Source: Streptomyces sp. SJL17-4 (GTDB lineage: Bacteria; Actinomycetota; Actinomycetes; Streptomycetales; Streptomycetaceae). Taken from it: 64,000 nucleotides of DNA. A model generated the notes under the pieces. That model was not told the origin of the DNA, did not search any database, and was given only the letters and a program-made list of their open reading frames with translations. The DNA lies in the NCBI RefSeq assembly GCF_036826855.1, contig NZ_CP104578.1, forward strand, positions 5,057,501-5,121,500. Reading direction: 5' to 3'. Positions 52,357 to 60,775 of this stretch are shown piece after piece. Both the position numbers and the translations under genes were made by a program. Position 1 is the first letter of the stretch. Every line of letters starts with the position of its first letter.

Positions 52357-53492
52357 GCGTCGCCGCCGACTTCGAGGCGCTCTACGGCGCCGCCCCCGAC
52401 GGTGTCTGGGCCGCCCCCGGCCGGGTCAACCTCATCGGGGAGTACACCGACTTCAACGACGGGTTCGTGCTGCCGCTCGCGCTGCCGCACACCACCGTCG
52501 CCGCCGTCGCCCGCCGCGACGACGGGGTGCTGCGCCTGCACTCCGCCGACATCGACGGCGGCATCGTGCAGCTCGCGGTCGACTCCCTCGAACCGCTCTC
52601 CGGCGGCGGCTGGGCCGCGTATCCGGCCGGTGTCGTCTGGGCGCTGCGGGAGGCCGGGCACCCGGTCACCGGCGCGGACGTCCACCTCACCTCGACCGTG
52701 CCGACCGGCGCCGGGCTCTCCTCCTCGGCGGCCCTGGAGGTCGTCACCGCGCTCGCCCTGAACGACCTGTTCGCGCTCGGGCTCTCCCGGCCCGAGCTCG
52801 CCCGGCTCGCCCAGCGCGCCGAGAACGCCTTCGTCGGCGTCCCCTGCGGGGTGATGGACCAGATGGCCTCCGCCTGCGCCGAGGAGGGCCACGCCCTGTA
52901 TCTGGACACCCGGGACCTCTCGTACCGTCAGGTCCCCTTCGACCTGGCCCGGGAGGGGCTGCGGCTGCTCGTCGTCGACACCCGCGTGAAGCACGCGCTG
53001 GGCGACGGCGCGTACGCCGAACGGCGCGCCGGTTGCGAAGCCGGTGCGCGGGCGCTCGGCGCCCGGGCCCTGCGTGACGTGAGCGCCGCGAATCTGCCCG
53101 AAGCCCTCGGACTGCTGGGCGACGAGGCGATTCTGCGCTACGTGCGGCACGTCGTCACCGACAACGCCCGTGTGGAGCGGACGATCGCGCTGCTCGACGC
53201 CGGGGACACCCGGGCCGTCGGTCCCGTCCTCACCGAGGGCCATGCCTCCCTCCGGGACGATCTGCGGGTCTCCTGCCCGGAGCTCGACCTGGTCGTCGGG
53301 GCGGCGAACGCCGCCGGGGCGCTGGGCGCCCGGATGACCGGCGGCGGCTTCGGCGGCTCCGCCGTCGTCCTCGTCGACACCGACCGGGCGGACGCGGTCG
53401 CCGCCGCCGTCGAGAAGGCCTTCGCCGAGGCCGGCCACGCGGCCCCCGGCATCTTTCCGGCCGTCCCCTCGGCGGGTGCGCGGCGCCTCTGA
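52353..53492 (+). CDS. galK: Galactokinase
   Basis: 379 aa from ATG 52353 (ATGA overlap with galE). The galactokinase signature [15 protein letters not shown] is at 23-37, the GHMP ATP loop [11 protein letters not shown] at 117-127 and motif 3 [11 protein letters not shown] near the C-terminus. Phosphorylates galactose as the entry step of the Leloir pathway. Last gene of the operon; a tandem 23-bp repeat array follows directly. Confidence 0.96.
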   Translation: MSVAADFEALYGAAPDGVWAAPGRVNLIGEYTDFNDGFVLPLALPHTTVAAVARRDDGVLRLHSADIDGGIVQLAVDSLEPLSGGGWAAYPAGVVWALREAGHPVTGADVHLTSTVPTGAGLSSSAALEVVTALALNDLFALGLSRPELARLAQRAENAFVGVPCGVMDQMASACAEEGHALYLDTRDLSYRQVPFDLAREGLRLLVVDTRVKHALGDGAYAERRAGCEAGARALGARALRDVSAANLPEALGLLGDEAILRYVRHVVTDNARVERTIALLDAGDTRAVGPVLTEGHASLRDDLRVSCPELDLVVGAANAAGALGARMTGGGFGGSAVVLVDTDRADAVAAAVEKAFAEAGHAAPGIFPAVPSAGARRL

Positions 53493-53496
53493 CACA

Positions 53497-53625
53497 CCCG
53501 AGGACACCGCCGTACGGCACCCGCGGACACCGCCGTACGCCACCCCCGGACACCGCCGTACGGGCCCCCGGACACCGCCGTACGGCGCCCCGGTCGCCCC
53601 GTACGGCACCGCTGACACCCCCCGT
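53497..53625. repeat. ~23-bp tandem repeat array downstream of galK
   Basis: The core GGACACCGCCGTACG recurs exactly at 53502, 53525, 53548 and 53570 (spacings 23, 23, 22), followed by degenerate units to about 53625. Each core contains the palindrome CGTACG or a close form. The array starts 5-10 bp after the galK stop. Confidence 0.88.
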
Positions 53626-53860
53626 ACTCCCGTACGACTTCGGACAGTTCCGTGAATCGGCCCCCGCCGTGACGCCCCGCCCCTACTCTGAGGGGCAGCG
53701 CCGGTGGGGGCCGGTGCTGTTCAGGGGGCGAGACCCGGTCGGGTACGGCGCCGGAAGCGGGGTAAACAGTCAACGCACGGCGGCGGCCGCGCGGATGACG
53801 GACCCGTCTCCGACGCCGTGCCCGCGTCGGTTCTCCGTTCCTCGACACTTGGGGGTGTCC

Positions 53861-54646
53861 GTGGCACGTATCCGTGTCCTCGTGGTGGACGACCACCGCG
53901 TCTTCGCCGAATCGCTGGCCGCCGCACTCGCGGCCGAGCCCGATGTCGACGTCGCCGCCGCGGGAAGCGGTCCGGCCGCCCTGCGCTGCCTGGAGCGCGG
54001 CGCCGCGGAGGGCCGCAGGTTCGACGTGCTGCTCGTCGACGCCGAGCTGGGCGCCGGTCCCGCCGGGGCCGTGGCCCGCGCGGTGCCGGACGACGCCGAG
54101 GGCGCCGTCGACGGGATCTCCCTGGTCGCGGGGGTGCGCAGGGTCCAGCCCGCGGTCCGTACCGTCGTCCTGGCGGAGAAGGACGACCCGCACCGGGCGG
54201 CCCTCGCCCTCCAGGCCGGGGCCTCCGGCTGGGTCGCGAAGGACTGCTCGCTCCAGCGACTCCTCGCGGTGGTCCGCGGGGTGCTGCGGGACGAGACGCA
54301 TCTGCCGCCCGCGCTGCTCACGGGTGTCCTGCGGGAGCTGACCGCGGCCCGCAAGCACCGCACGGACAGCGAGCGGCTGGTGGAGTCGCTGACCCCGCGC
54401 GAGCGGGAGGTGCTGCGCTGCATGGTGGCGGGCCTGGGGCGCAAGGCGGTCGCCGAGCGCCTCTTCCTGTCCCCGCACACCGTCCGTACGCATATGCAGA
54501 ACGTGCTGGGGAAGCTGGGCGTGCACTCGACCCTGGCGGCGGTCGCCCTGGCCCGCCGGGCGGGGGTGGGGCCGGCCCAGCTGGGTGGGGCGCCGCTGTC
54601 CGGACTATCCGGGGACGTTGTCGAACGGGGCGGTCAGCTGGCGTAG
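53861..54646 (+). CDS. LuxR-type (NarL-family) response regulator
   Basis: 261 aa from GTG 53861 (GGGGG upstream; GTG 53855 also possible). The receiver is canonical: acidic pair D10-D11 (VVDDHRVF), phosphoacceptor D60 (VLLVDAELG) and K127 (GWVAKDC). An insertion after D60 (about residues 64-86) lengthens the receiver. The LuxR helix-turn-helix (LTPREREVLRCMVAGLGRK, then HTVRTHMQNVLGKLGV) is intact. No cognate kinase is adjacent. Its 3' end overlaps the convergent MarR gene by 42 bp. Related to the Asp-less regulator at 49458. Confidence 0.87.
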   Translation: MARIRVLVVDDHRVFAESLAAALAAEPDVDVAAAGSGPAALRCLERGAAEGRRFDVLLVDAELGAGPAGAVARAVPDDAEGAVDGISLVAGVRRVQPAVRTVVLAEKDDPHRAALALQAGASGWVAKDCSLQRLLAVVRGVLRDETHLPPALLTGVLRELTAARKHRTDSERLVESLTPREREVLRCMVAGLGRKAVAERLFLSPHTVRTHMQNVLGKLGVHSTLAAVALARRAGVGPAQLGGAPLSGLSGDVVERGGQLA

Positions 54647-55102
54647 CAGCGCGGCCAGTTCGCCGCGCTGGCCCCGGGAGAGCTGGGCCAGGATGGCCCG
54701 CTCCTGGGCGAGCAGTCCGGCGAGCGCCTCGTCGGCGCGGTCGCGGCCCTCGGGGGTGAGCCGGACCAGGACGCCGCGCCGGTCGCTGGGGTCGGGGAGC
54801 CGCTCGACGAGGCCCTTCTTGGTGAGCCGGTCGATGCGGTTGGTCATGGTGCCGGAGGTGACCAGCGTCTGGGTCAGGAGCTGGCCGGGGGAGAGCTGGT
54901 ACGGGGCTCCGGCGCGGCGCAGGGAGGTGAGGACGTCGAACTCCCAGGGCTCCAGCTGGTGCTCGGAGAAGGCGAGCCGACGGGCGCGGTCGAGGTGCCG
55001 GGCGAGCCGCGAGACGCGGCTGAGCACCTCGAGCGGTTCCACGTCGAGGTCGGGGCGCTCGCGGCGCCATGCTGCGACCAGTCGGTCGACCTCGTCCTCC
55101 AT
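54605..55102 (-). CDS. tamR: MarR-family regulator TamR
   Basis: 165 aa. MarR winged helix: WEFDVLTSLRRAGAPYQLSP, recognition helix TSGTMTNRIDRLTKKGLVER and wing DPSDRRGVLVRLTPEGR. It is divergent from a trans-aconitate methyltransferase gene, the arrangement known for S. coelicolor TamR, which represses tam and itself and is released by trans-aconitate, cis-aconitate or citrate. The intergenic region holds three phased dyads, fitting such control. Its 3' end overlaps the convergent response regulator gene by 42 bp. Confidence 0.85.
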   Translation of the reverse strand: MEDEVDRLVAAWRRERPDLDVEPLEVLSRVSRLARHLDRARRLAFSEHQLEPWEFDVLTSLRRAGAPYQLSPGQLLTQTLVTSGTMTNRIDRLTKKGLVERLPDPSDRRGVLVRLTPEGRDRADEALAGLLAQERAILAQLSRGQRGELAALLRQLTAPFDNVPG

Positions 55103-55138
55103 GTCGATCAGTGTAGAGGGTCTGTTGACATAAAGTCT

Positions 55139-55183
55139 CTTGGGGTCAAGTTTCTCGATATCAAGTATCTTCGAATCGAGATA
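55139..55183. promoter_or_regulatory. Three 15-bp-phased dyads in the tamR-tam intergenic region (putative TamR operators)
   Basis: CTTGGGGTCAAG (55139-55150), CTCGATATCAAG (55154-55165) and CTTCGAATCGAG (55169-55180) each have CT...AG arms and start exactly 15 bp apart. The last is embedded in an 18-bp TATCT...AGATA inverted repeat (55166-55183). Confidence 0.65.
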
Positions 55184-55265
55184 TATTTCCCTGGACTACG
55201 GGGAAGGGACCCGGCCGGAACTCCGTTCCGCTTCGGCAACTCGTTCCAGCAAGGGGGCTTCGAAC

Positions 55266-56108
55266 ATGCATTCCGTGGAATCCGCCGCACCATCCGCGCC
55301 GACATGGGATCCACAGCAGTACCTCCGGCACTCGGGCCACCGCACACGGCCCTTCCTCGACCTGCTCACCCGAATACCGCACCTGCCCGCCCAGGACCGG
55401 CCCGCCCGGATCGCCGACCTCGGGTGCGGCCCGGGCAACGTGACGGTCCTCCTCGCCGACCGCTGGGCGGACGCCCACATCACCGGCTTCGACCTCTCGC
55501 CCGAGATGCTGCAGCAGGCCGAGAAGGACTGGTCCGGCACCACCCGCGGCGGCGGCTGGATCGACTTCCGGCCCGCCGACGCCGCCCACTGGACCCCCAC
55601 CGAGCCCTACGACCTGATCGTCTCCAACGCCGCCCTCCAGTGGGTGCCCAACCACCCCGAGTCCTTCGCCGGCTGGATCGACGGACTCCGGCCCGGCGGC
55701 ACCCTCGCCTTCCAGGTCCCCGGCAACTTCACCTCGCCCAGCCACGCCCTGCTCGGCGAACTCTGCGACACCCCCGAGTGGCGCGGCCGGCTCGGCGACC
55801 AGGGCCGGCGCTTCGTCCATATCCTCGACGCCCCCGACTACCTCACCCGCCTCACCGACCTCGGCTGCGAGACGGATGTCTGGGAGACCACGTACTGCCA
55901 GCTGCTCCAGGGCGAGGACCCCGTCCTCGACTGGGTCAAGGGCACGGCACTGCGGCCCGTCCTCACCACCCTGGGCGACGACCAGGACGCGATCGACGCC
56001 TTCCTCGGCCAGTACCGGGACCTCCTCCGGGAGGCCTACCCCCGGGGCCCGCACGGCACGGTGTTCCCGTTCCGGCGGATCTTCGCCGTGGCCCGCAAGC
56101 CCCACTGA
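55266..56108 (+). CDS. tam: Trans-aconitate 2-methyltransferase
   Basis: 280 aa from ATG 55266 (AAGGGGG upstream). SAM motif I IADLGCGPGNVT, motif II region TGFDLSPEMLQQA, then VSNAALQWVPNH, which is characteristic of Tam, and GTLAFQVPGNF. It methylates trans-aconitate, detoxifying an inhibitor of aconitase that forms when aconitase is damaged. Regulation by TamR, divergently encoded, is expected through the intergenic dyads. A convergent VCBS gene follows with a shared hairpin. Confidence 0.9.
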   Translation: MHSVESAAPSAPTWDPQQYLRHSGHRTRPFLDLLTRIPHLPAQDRPARIADLGCGPGNVTVLLADRWADAHITGFDLSPEMLQQAEKDWSGTTRGGGWIDFRPADAAHWTPTEPYDLIVSNAALQWVPNHPESFAGWIDGLRPGGTLAFQVPGNFTSPSHALLGELCDTPEWRGRLGDQGRRFVHILDAPDYLTRLTDLGCETDVWETTYCQLLQGEDPVLDWVKGTALRPVLTTLGDDQDAIDAFLGQYRDLLREAYPRGPHGTVFPFRRIFAVARKPH

Positions 56109-56145
56109 CGCGCGCGGGCCGGCACCAGCGGCCCGTGGACGCGGA

Positions 56146-56175
56146 CGCCCCGCACCGGAGTTCCGGTGCGGGGCG
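56146..56175. terminator. Bidirectional hairpin terminator between tam and VCBS gene 1
   Basis: GCCCCGCACCGG pairs with CCGGTGCGGGGC around a short AGTT loop, 38 bp after tam and 24 bp beyond the end of the convergent gene. It closely resembles the hairpin at 58082-58120. Confidence 0.85.
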
Positions 56176-56199
56176 CCCGCGTGTGTCCATGGCGAGGTG

Positions 56200-57933
56200 C
56201 TACGACATGGCGTTGTAGATCTGGAAGCCGGGGCCGAGCCTGTTCCGGTTGCCGAACTTGCCCGGGGCGGTGTTCAGGTAGCTGTAGAGGTCGCCGTTCG
56301 AGGCCACGCCCAGCAGGTCACCCTTGCCGTCGGCGTTCAGGTCGCCCGGCGCGACCAGCTTGGTGTACGTGTTCCAGCCGCTGCCGACCCACTTCCGCGC
56401 ACCGAACGGCGTGGCCGCGACACCCGTGCCCGGGTACACGTACAGGTCGCCGCCCGAGGTGCGGGCCGCGATGTCCGTACGGCCGTCACCGGTGTAGTCA
56501 CCGGCGCCGACGATCTTGTTGAAGGAACCCCAGCCGCCGCCGACCTTGATCCGCGTCGCGAACGCCGTGCTCTGCCCGTTGCCCTGGTAGAGGTACAGGT
56601 TGCCGGAGCGGTCGCGGGCCAGCAGATCGCCCTTGCCGTCGCCGCTCAGGTCGCCCGGACCGACGAGCGCGTTGTAGACGCCCCAGCCCGTACCGATGAG
56701 GACGCCGTCGATGTACAGGCCGTTGTCGAAGAGCTGCGCGATGTCGGACGAGTTGTCCGGGTCCAGCGAGGCCAGGTGCGTGTAGTCGGCACCCCGCCAG
56801 CCGCCCGAGTCGCCGTACTGGTCGCGCGCGGTGAGGTAGCCGTTGGTCCGGCTGCCGTACCAGAACATCGTGCCGGCCGAGTCCCGCGCCAGGACGCCTT
56901 CCTTGGTGGCGGCGACCGGGTTGTTGCTCGCGCCGCCGAACTGCGGGACGCCTTCCCAGCCGCCCACGGAGCCGGCCTGTATACGGGTCGCCAGGGTGCC
57001 GTTGCCCTTGCCGGTGTAGTACCAGAAGGTGCCCTTGGCGTCGCGGGCGAGCAGCTCGCCGCTGCCGTCGCCGTTGTCGTCGCCGACGGGAATGATCGTG
57101 TTGTAGATGTTCCAGCCGGGGCCGACCGACACCCGGGTCGCGAAGGGCCTGCTCTTGTCGGCCGTGCCGGCGTAGAACCACAGGGTGCCGGCGGTGTCAC
57201 GGGCGTAGAAGTCGGTCCAGCCGTCGCTGTTGTTGTCGCCGAAGCCGACGAGCTGGTCGTAGATGTTCCAGCCGGGGCCGAGCTTCACCCGCGCCGAGAA
57301 CGGCGCGCTGCGCTTGCCGGTCGCGTAGTACAGCCACAGGTTGCCGGCGGTGTCGCGGGCGAGCAGGTCCGCCAGGTTGTCGTCGTTCACGTCGCCGGGC
57401 GAGAAGAGCTTGTTGTAGATCTGCCAGCCCTTGCCCTGCCACGCGTACGCCGCCGAGGTGGGCGTGGCGTCGGCGTACATCGTGAGCGCGCCCTGCTCCG
57501 AGAGCATCAGGACCTCGGGGCCGCCGCCGACCGCGTCCTGGTTGCCGATCGGGACGATGTCCTTCGGCAGCGAGCCCGCGCTGAAGACACCGCCCTCGCC
57601 CGCGGCCGTCGCGGTGTAGACGTTGCCGTTCCAGCCGCGGTAGATCAGGTCGCTCACGCCGTCGCCGTCGAAGTCCGACAGCGGCGCGGGGACCCTGGAC
57701 CCCGTGGCGGCGGCACCGTCGGCCTCGGCGGTACCGGCGGCACCGGCGCGGGCCGTGCCGGGCACCGGCCGCGTCAGCGGCGGCGGGGTGAAGTCGGCCG
57801 CCGGCTTCTCGACGGCGGGGTGGGGCGGCGCGGGCCGATCGGCCGACGCCGGGGTCGCGAGCAGCATGCCCGCGGAGAGAACGAGTGCGGTGCAGGCCGC
57901 GAGGCGGGCACGCGTGAGGTGCGCAGAACGCAA
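56200..57933 (-). CDS. Secreted FG-GAP/VCBS-repeat protein (paralogue 1)
   Basis: 577 aa from a TTG start at 57933, inferred from the conserved GGGGGGATCTC-TTG context shared with paralogue 2. A Sec signal peptide (LAACTALVLSAGMLLATPASA) precedes a proline linker. About eight FG-GAP/VCBS units follow, each with a Ca-binding-like DxDGDGxxD(L/I) core (LSDFDGDGVSDLIYRG, GDLNADGKGDLLGVA) and a WNIYNxxVGxGD motif. Probably a secreted calcium-stabilised beta-propeller; no catalytic residues seen. Its C-terminal third is nearly identical in DNA to paralogue 2. Confidence 0.85.
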   Translation of the reverse strand: MRSAHLTRARLAACTALVLSAGMLLATPASADRPAPPHPAVEKPAADFTPPPLTRPVPGTARAGAAGTAEADGAAATGSRVPAPLSDFDGDGVSDLIYRGWNGNVYTATAAGEGGVFSAGSLPKDIVPIGNQDAVGGGPEVLMLSEQGALTMYADATPTSAAYAWQGKGWQIYNKLFSPGDVNDDNLADLLARDTAGNLWLYYATGKRSAPFSARVKLGPGWNIYDQLVGFGDNNSDGWTDFYARDTAGTLWFYAGTADKSRPFATRVSVGPGWNIYNTIIPVGDDNGDGSGELLARDAKGTFWYYTGKGNGTLATRIQAGSVGGWEGVPQFGGASNNPVAATKEGVLARDSAGTMFWYGSRTNGYLTARDQYGDSGGWRGADYTHLASLDPDNSSDIAQLFDNGLYIDGVLIGTGWGVYNALVGPGDLSGDGKGDLLARDRSGNLYLYQGNGQSTAFATRIKVGGGWGSFNKIVGAGDYTGDGRTDIAARTSGGDLYVYPGTGVAATPFGARKWVGSGWNTYTKLVAPGDLNADGKGDLLGVASNGDLYSYLNTAPGKFGNRNRLGPGFQIYNAMS

Positions 57934-58021
57934 GAGATCCCCCCCAGGGATCAGAATGTCGTCGGACCGGGGACGGGCGTCCGCGGCCTCTCCGTACGGC
58001 AGAAAGCGCGTACGAAGGGCG

Positions 58022-58049
58022 AACACCCCCCGGGTGTTTCGGGAGCATA
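58022..58049 (-). promoter_or_regulatory. Promoter and start-site dyad of VCBS gene 1
   Basis: Minus-strand TATGCT (58049-58044) is followed 5 nt later by the perfect dyad AACACCC-N3-GGGTGTT (58022-58038), i.e. at the predicted transcript start, ~90-105 nt before the TTG codon. The same arrangement occurs in front of paralogue 2. Confidence 0.5.
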
Positions 58050-58081
58050 CCGCCCGGGGGTGACAGAAGGTTCCCGGGAAG

Positions 58082-58120
58082 GGGGACGCCCCGCACCGGT
58101 GTCCGGTACGGGGCGTCCCC
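58082..58120 (-). terminator. Near-perfect 18-bp hairpin terminator of VCBS gene 2
   Basis: GGGGACGCCCCGCACCGG pairs with CCGGTACGGGGCGTCCCC (one mismatch) around TGT, 20 bp beyond the gene 2 stop. Sequence-related to 56146-56175, so duplicated with the gene. Confidence 0.85.
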
Positions 58121-58139
58121 GGCTGTCCGGGAAGCGGTG

Positions 58140-59867
58140 CTACGACATCGTGTTGTAGACCTGGAAGCCGCCACCGAGCCTGAACCGCGGCGCGAACTTG
58201 CCCGGCGCCGTGTTCAGGTAGCGGTACAGGTCGCCGCCCGAGGTCACGCCCAGCAGGTCGGCCTTGCCGTCGGCGTTCAGGTCGCCGGGGGCGACCACCT
58301 TGGTGTACGTGTTCCAGCCACTGCCGACCCACTTCCGCGCACCGAACGGCGTGGCCGCGACACCCGTGCCCGGGTACACGTACAGGTCACCGCCCGAGGT
58401 GCGGGCCGCGATGTCCGTACGGCCGTCACCGGTGAAGTCACCGGCGCCGACGATCTTGTTGAAGGAACCCCAGCCGCCGCCGACCTTGATCCGCGTCGCG
58501 AAAGCCGTGCCCTTGCCGTTGCCCTTGTACAGGTACAGGACGCCGGAACGGTCACGGGCCAGCAGGTCGGCCTTGCCGTCGCCGCTCAGGTCGCCGGGGC
58601 CCACGAGGGCGTTGTAGACGCCCCAGCCGCTGCCGATCGTGTTGCCCTCGATGTACAGGAAGCCGGACGGGTCGCCGTTCTCCTGGACGGCCAGGTCGGA
58701 GAGGCCGTCCGCGTTCAGCGAGGAGAGGTTCGTGACGGTCAGGCCGCTCATGCCGCCCGCACCGAGGAACTCCTCGCGCGGCATCAGCTTGCCGGTGGTG
58801 GAGTTCGTGTACCAGTACAGCGCCCCGCCGGGGGTCGTCGCGTAGACGCCCTCCTTGCCCGTGTACGGGTTGTTGCCGGCGCCGGCGAGCTGCGCGACGC
58901 CCAGCAGGTCGCCCGTGTCACCGGTCTGCGTGCGCCCGCCCAGGGTGCCGTCGCCGTTGGCCGGGTAGTAGAAGAGCGTGCCCGCGTTGTCCCGGGCCAG
59001 CACGTCGCCGCCGCCGTTGGGCAGGATCTGGTTGTAGGTGTTCCAGCCGCCGCCGATGGACTTGCGGGTGCCGAACGGCTTGTTCTTGTCGCCCGTACCG
59101 GCGTAGAACCACAGCGTGCCGGTGGTGTCGCGGGCGTACAGGTCGGCGCGGCCGTCGCCGGTGCCGTCGCCGAGGCCCACGAGCTGGTCGTAGACGCCCC
59201 AGCCGCCGCCGACCAGGATCCGGCCGGACAGCGGCGCGGACGTGCTGCCGGTGCCCAGGTACAGGTAGAGGACGCCGTCCTGGGTGCGGGCGATCACGTC
59301 GGCGCGGCCGTCGCCGTTCACATCGCCGGGCGAGGCGATCTTGTTGTAGGCCTGCCAGCCACCGCCCACCACCGAGGAGTACGGGGTGCCGGTCGGGTCG
59401 GCGTCGGTGTACAGGGTGAGCGTGCCGGTCTCGGAGAGGACGAGCACCTCGGGTTCGGCCGTGCTGCCGCCCTGGTTGCCGATCGGGATGATGTCCTTCG
59501 CGACGTCGTCGTAGCGGTAGAGCTCGAAGTCGCCACCGGCCGCCGTGGTCGTGCTCGAGTAGAGCGCGCCGTCCGCCGTGCGGAAGATGATGTCCTCGAC
59601 GCCGTCCAGGTCCAGGTCGGACAGCAGCAGGGGCGTGGCCTCGGCCGAGGCGATGCCCGCCCGCGCACCGTCCTTGGCCGCGCGGGCGGTGTCCTTCTTC
59701 GGGAGCGTCAGCTTCGGCGGCGCGAACGAAGGCGTCGCCTTCTCGACCGACGGAACCGGCGCCGGGGTGTCGGCGGACGCCGTGCCCGCGAGCAGCATGC
59801 CGGCCGAGACGGCGAGCGCGGTGCAGGCGGCGACACGGCGGGCACGCTTGGAGTACGTGAAAAGCAA
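58140..59867 (-). CDS. Secreted FG-GAP/VCBS-repeat protein (paralogue 2)
   Basis: 575 aa from TTG 59867. Same architecture as paralogue 1: signal peptide (VAACTALAVSAGMLLAGTASA), linker, then repeats such as LSDLDLDGVEDIIFR, GDVNGDGRADVIART, GDGTGDGRADLYAR and GDLNADGKADLLGV. One central unit has degenerated (LPNGGGDVLARDNAG lacks the full DxDGDG loop). Compared with paralogue 1, the N-terminal halves differ clearly while a ~190-bp block near the C-terminus differs at only a few bases. No catalytic motif; extracellular role unknown. Confidence 0.85.
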   Translation of the reverse strand: MLFTYSKRARRVAACTALAVSAGMLLAGTASADTPAPVPSVEKATPSFAPPKLTLPKKDTARAAKDGARAGIASAEATPLLLSDLDLDGVEDIIFRTADGALYSSTTTAAGGDFELYRYDDVAKDIIPIGNQGGSTAEPEVLVLSETGTLTLYTDADPTGTPYSSVVGGGWQAYNKIASPGDVNGDGRADVIARTQDGVLYLYLGTGSTSAPLSGRILVGGGWGVYDQLVGLGDGTGDGRADLYARDTTGTLWFYAGTGDKNKPFGTRKSIGGGWNTYNQILPNGGGDVLARDNAGTLFYYPANGDGTLGGRTQTGDTGDLLGVAQLAGAGNNPYTGKEGVYATTPGGALYWYTNSTTGKLMPREEFLGAGGMSGLTVTNLSSLNADGLSDLAVQENGDPSGFLYIEGNTIGSGWGVYNALVGPGDLSGDGKADLLARDRSGVLYLYKGNGKGTAFATRIKVGGGWGSFNKIVGAGDFTGDGRTDIAARTSGGDLYVYPGTGVAATPFGARKWVGSGWNTYTKVVAPGDLNADGKADLLGVTSGGDLYRYLNTAPGKFAPRFRLGGGFQVYNTMS

Positions 59868-59983
59868 GAGATCCCCCCAGGGACCAGAGGTTCGACGGAA
59901 CCAAACAGGGGGGCTCGCACGGCATCGGACGGCGTCAGCGCAGGCCCACTGGGCACGCGGAGACGACCTCGTCAGAAGGTCGG

Positions 59984-60038
59984 AACACCCCCCCCGGATG
60001 TTGAACGCGATTCTACCCGCGGGCGCGTCATATGCCAG
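59984..60038 (-). promoter_or_regulatory. Promoter and start-site dyad of VCBS gene 2
   Basis: Minus strand: -35-like CTGGCA (60038-60033), 17-bp spacer, -10 TAGAAT (60015-60010), then 7 nt and the dyad AACATCC-N5-GGGTGTT (59984-60002) at the expected transcript start. This leaves a ~120-nt leader before the TTG codon. Confidence 0.6.
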
Positions 60039-60057
60039 GGCTTTACTCGGTGAATCC

Positions 60058-60090
60058 GACCGTCCGGTCCGAGAGTCCGACCGTCCGGTC
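60058..60090. promoter_or_regulatory. Pair of GACCG-TC-CGGTC dyads
   Basis: Identical 12-bp dyads at 60058-60069 and 60079-60090, 21 bp apart, each within an exact 15-bp direct repeat. They lie ~20-50 bp upstream of the VCBS gene 2 -35, and the second overlaps the tetR stop codon. Confidence 0.5.
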
Positions 60091-60775
60091 AGCTCTTCCG
60101 GTGCCCTATCAACCGCGGCTTCGGCTCCAGACCGTCCAGACCGTGCCACGCCAGGTTCACCAGATGCGCCGCGACCTCCGCCTTCTTCGGCTTGCGGACG
60201 TCCAGCCACCACTGACCCGTCAGCGCCACACTGCCCACCAGCGCCTGCGCGTACAGCGGCGCCAGCTTCGGGTCGAAACCGCGGGCCTTGAACTCCAGGC
60301 CCAGGATGTCCTCCACCTGCGTGGCGATGTCACTGATCAGCGACGCGAACGTGCCCGTCGACTGCGCCACCGGGGAGTCCCGTACGAGAATCCGGAAACC
60401 GTCCGTGTAGTTCTCGATGTAGTCGAGCAGCGCGAACGCCGCCTGCTCCAGGAGCTCCCGCGGATGCCCCGCCGTCAGCGCGCCCGTCACCCCGTCGAGA
60501 AGCTGGCGCATCTCCCGGTCGACCACGACCGCGTACAGCCCCTCCTTGCCCCCGAAGTGCTCGTACACCACCGGCTTGGAGACCCCGGCCTTCGCCGCGA
60601 TCTCCTCCACCGACGTGCCCTCGAAGCCCTTCTCGGCGAAGAGTGTCCGGCCGATGTCCAGCAGCTGCTCCCGGCGCTCCGCACCCGTCATCCGCACCCG
60701 GCGGCCCCGCCGGGGCTTCTGCTCGCCGCTGCCGGTGCCACTGGTCCTGCCGTCGATCGCCACGTCTTCCATCAT
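60089..60775 (-). CDS. TetR-family regulator coupled to a fatty-acid desaturase
   Basis: 228 aa from ATG 60775, which overlaps the desaturase stop (ATGA); a second ATG at 60772 is adjacent. After an Arg/Lys-rich N-terminus the HTH spans about residues 27-75 (RREQLLDIGRTLFAEKGFEG, then AGVSKPVVYEHFGGKEGLY). The C-terminal domain contains LLDYIENYTDGFRILVRDSPV, as in actinobacterial lipid-associated TetR regulators. As the second gene of the desaturase operon it probably acts on membrane-lipid unsaturation by autoregulating that operon. Confidence 0.88.
   Translation of the reverse strand: MMEDVAIDGRTSGTGSGEQKPRRGRRVRMTGAERREQLLDIGRTLFAEKGFEGTSVEEIAAKAGVSKPVVYEHFGGKEGLYAVVVDREMRQLLDGVTGALTAGHPRELLEQAAFALLDYIENYTDGFRILVRDSPVAQSTGTFASLISDIATQVEDILGLEFKARGFDPKLAPLYAQALVGSVALTGQWWLDVRKPKKAEVAAHLVNLAWHGLDGLEPKPRLIGHRKS

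Noticed and set aside
53493..53640. CRISPR array at the gal 3' repeats
   Set aside because: The units are directly tandem at 22-23 bp without unique spacers, and no cas genes are present.
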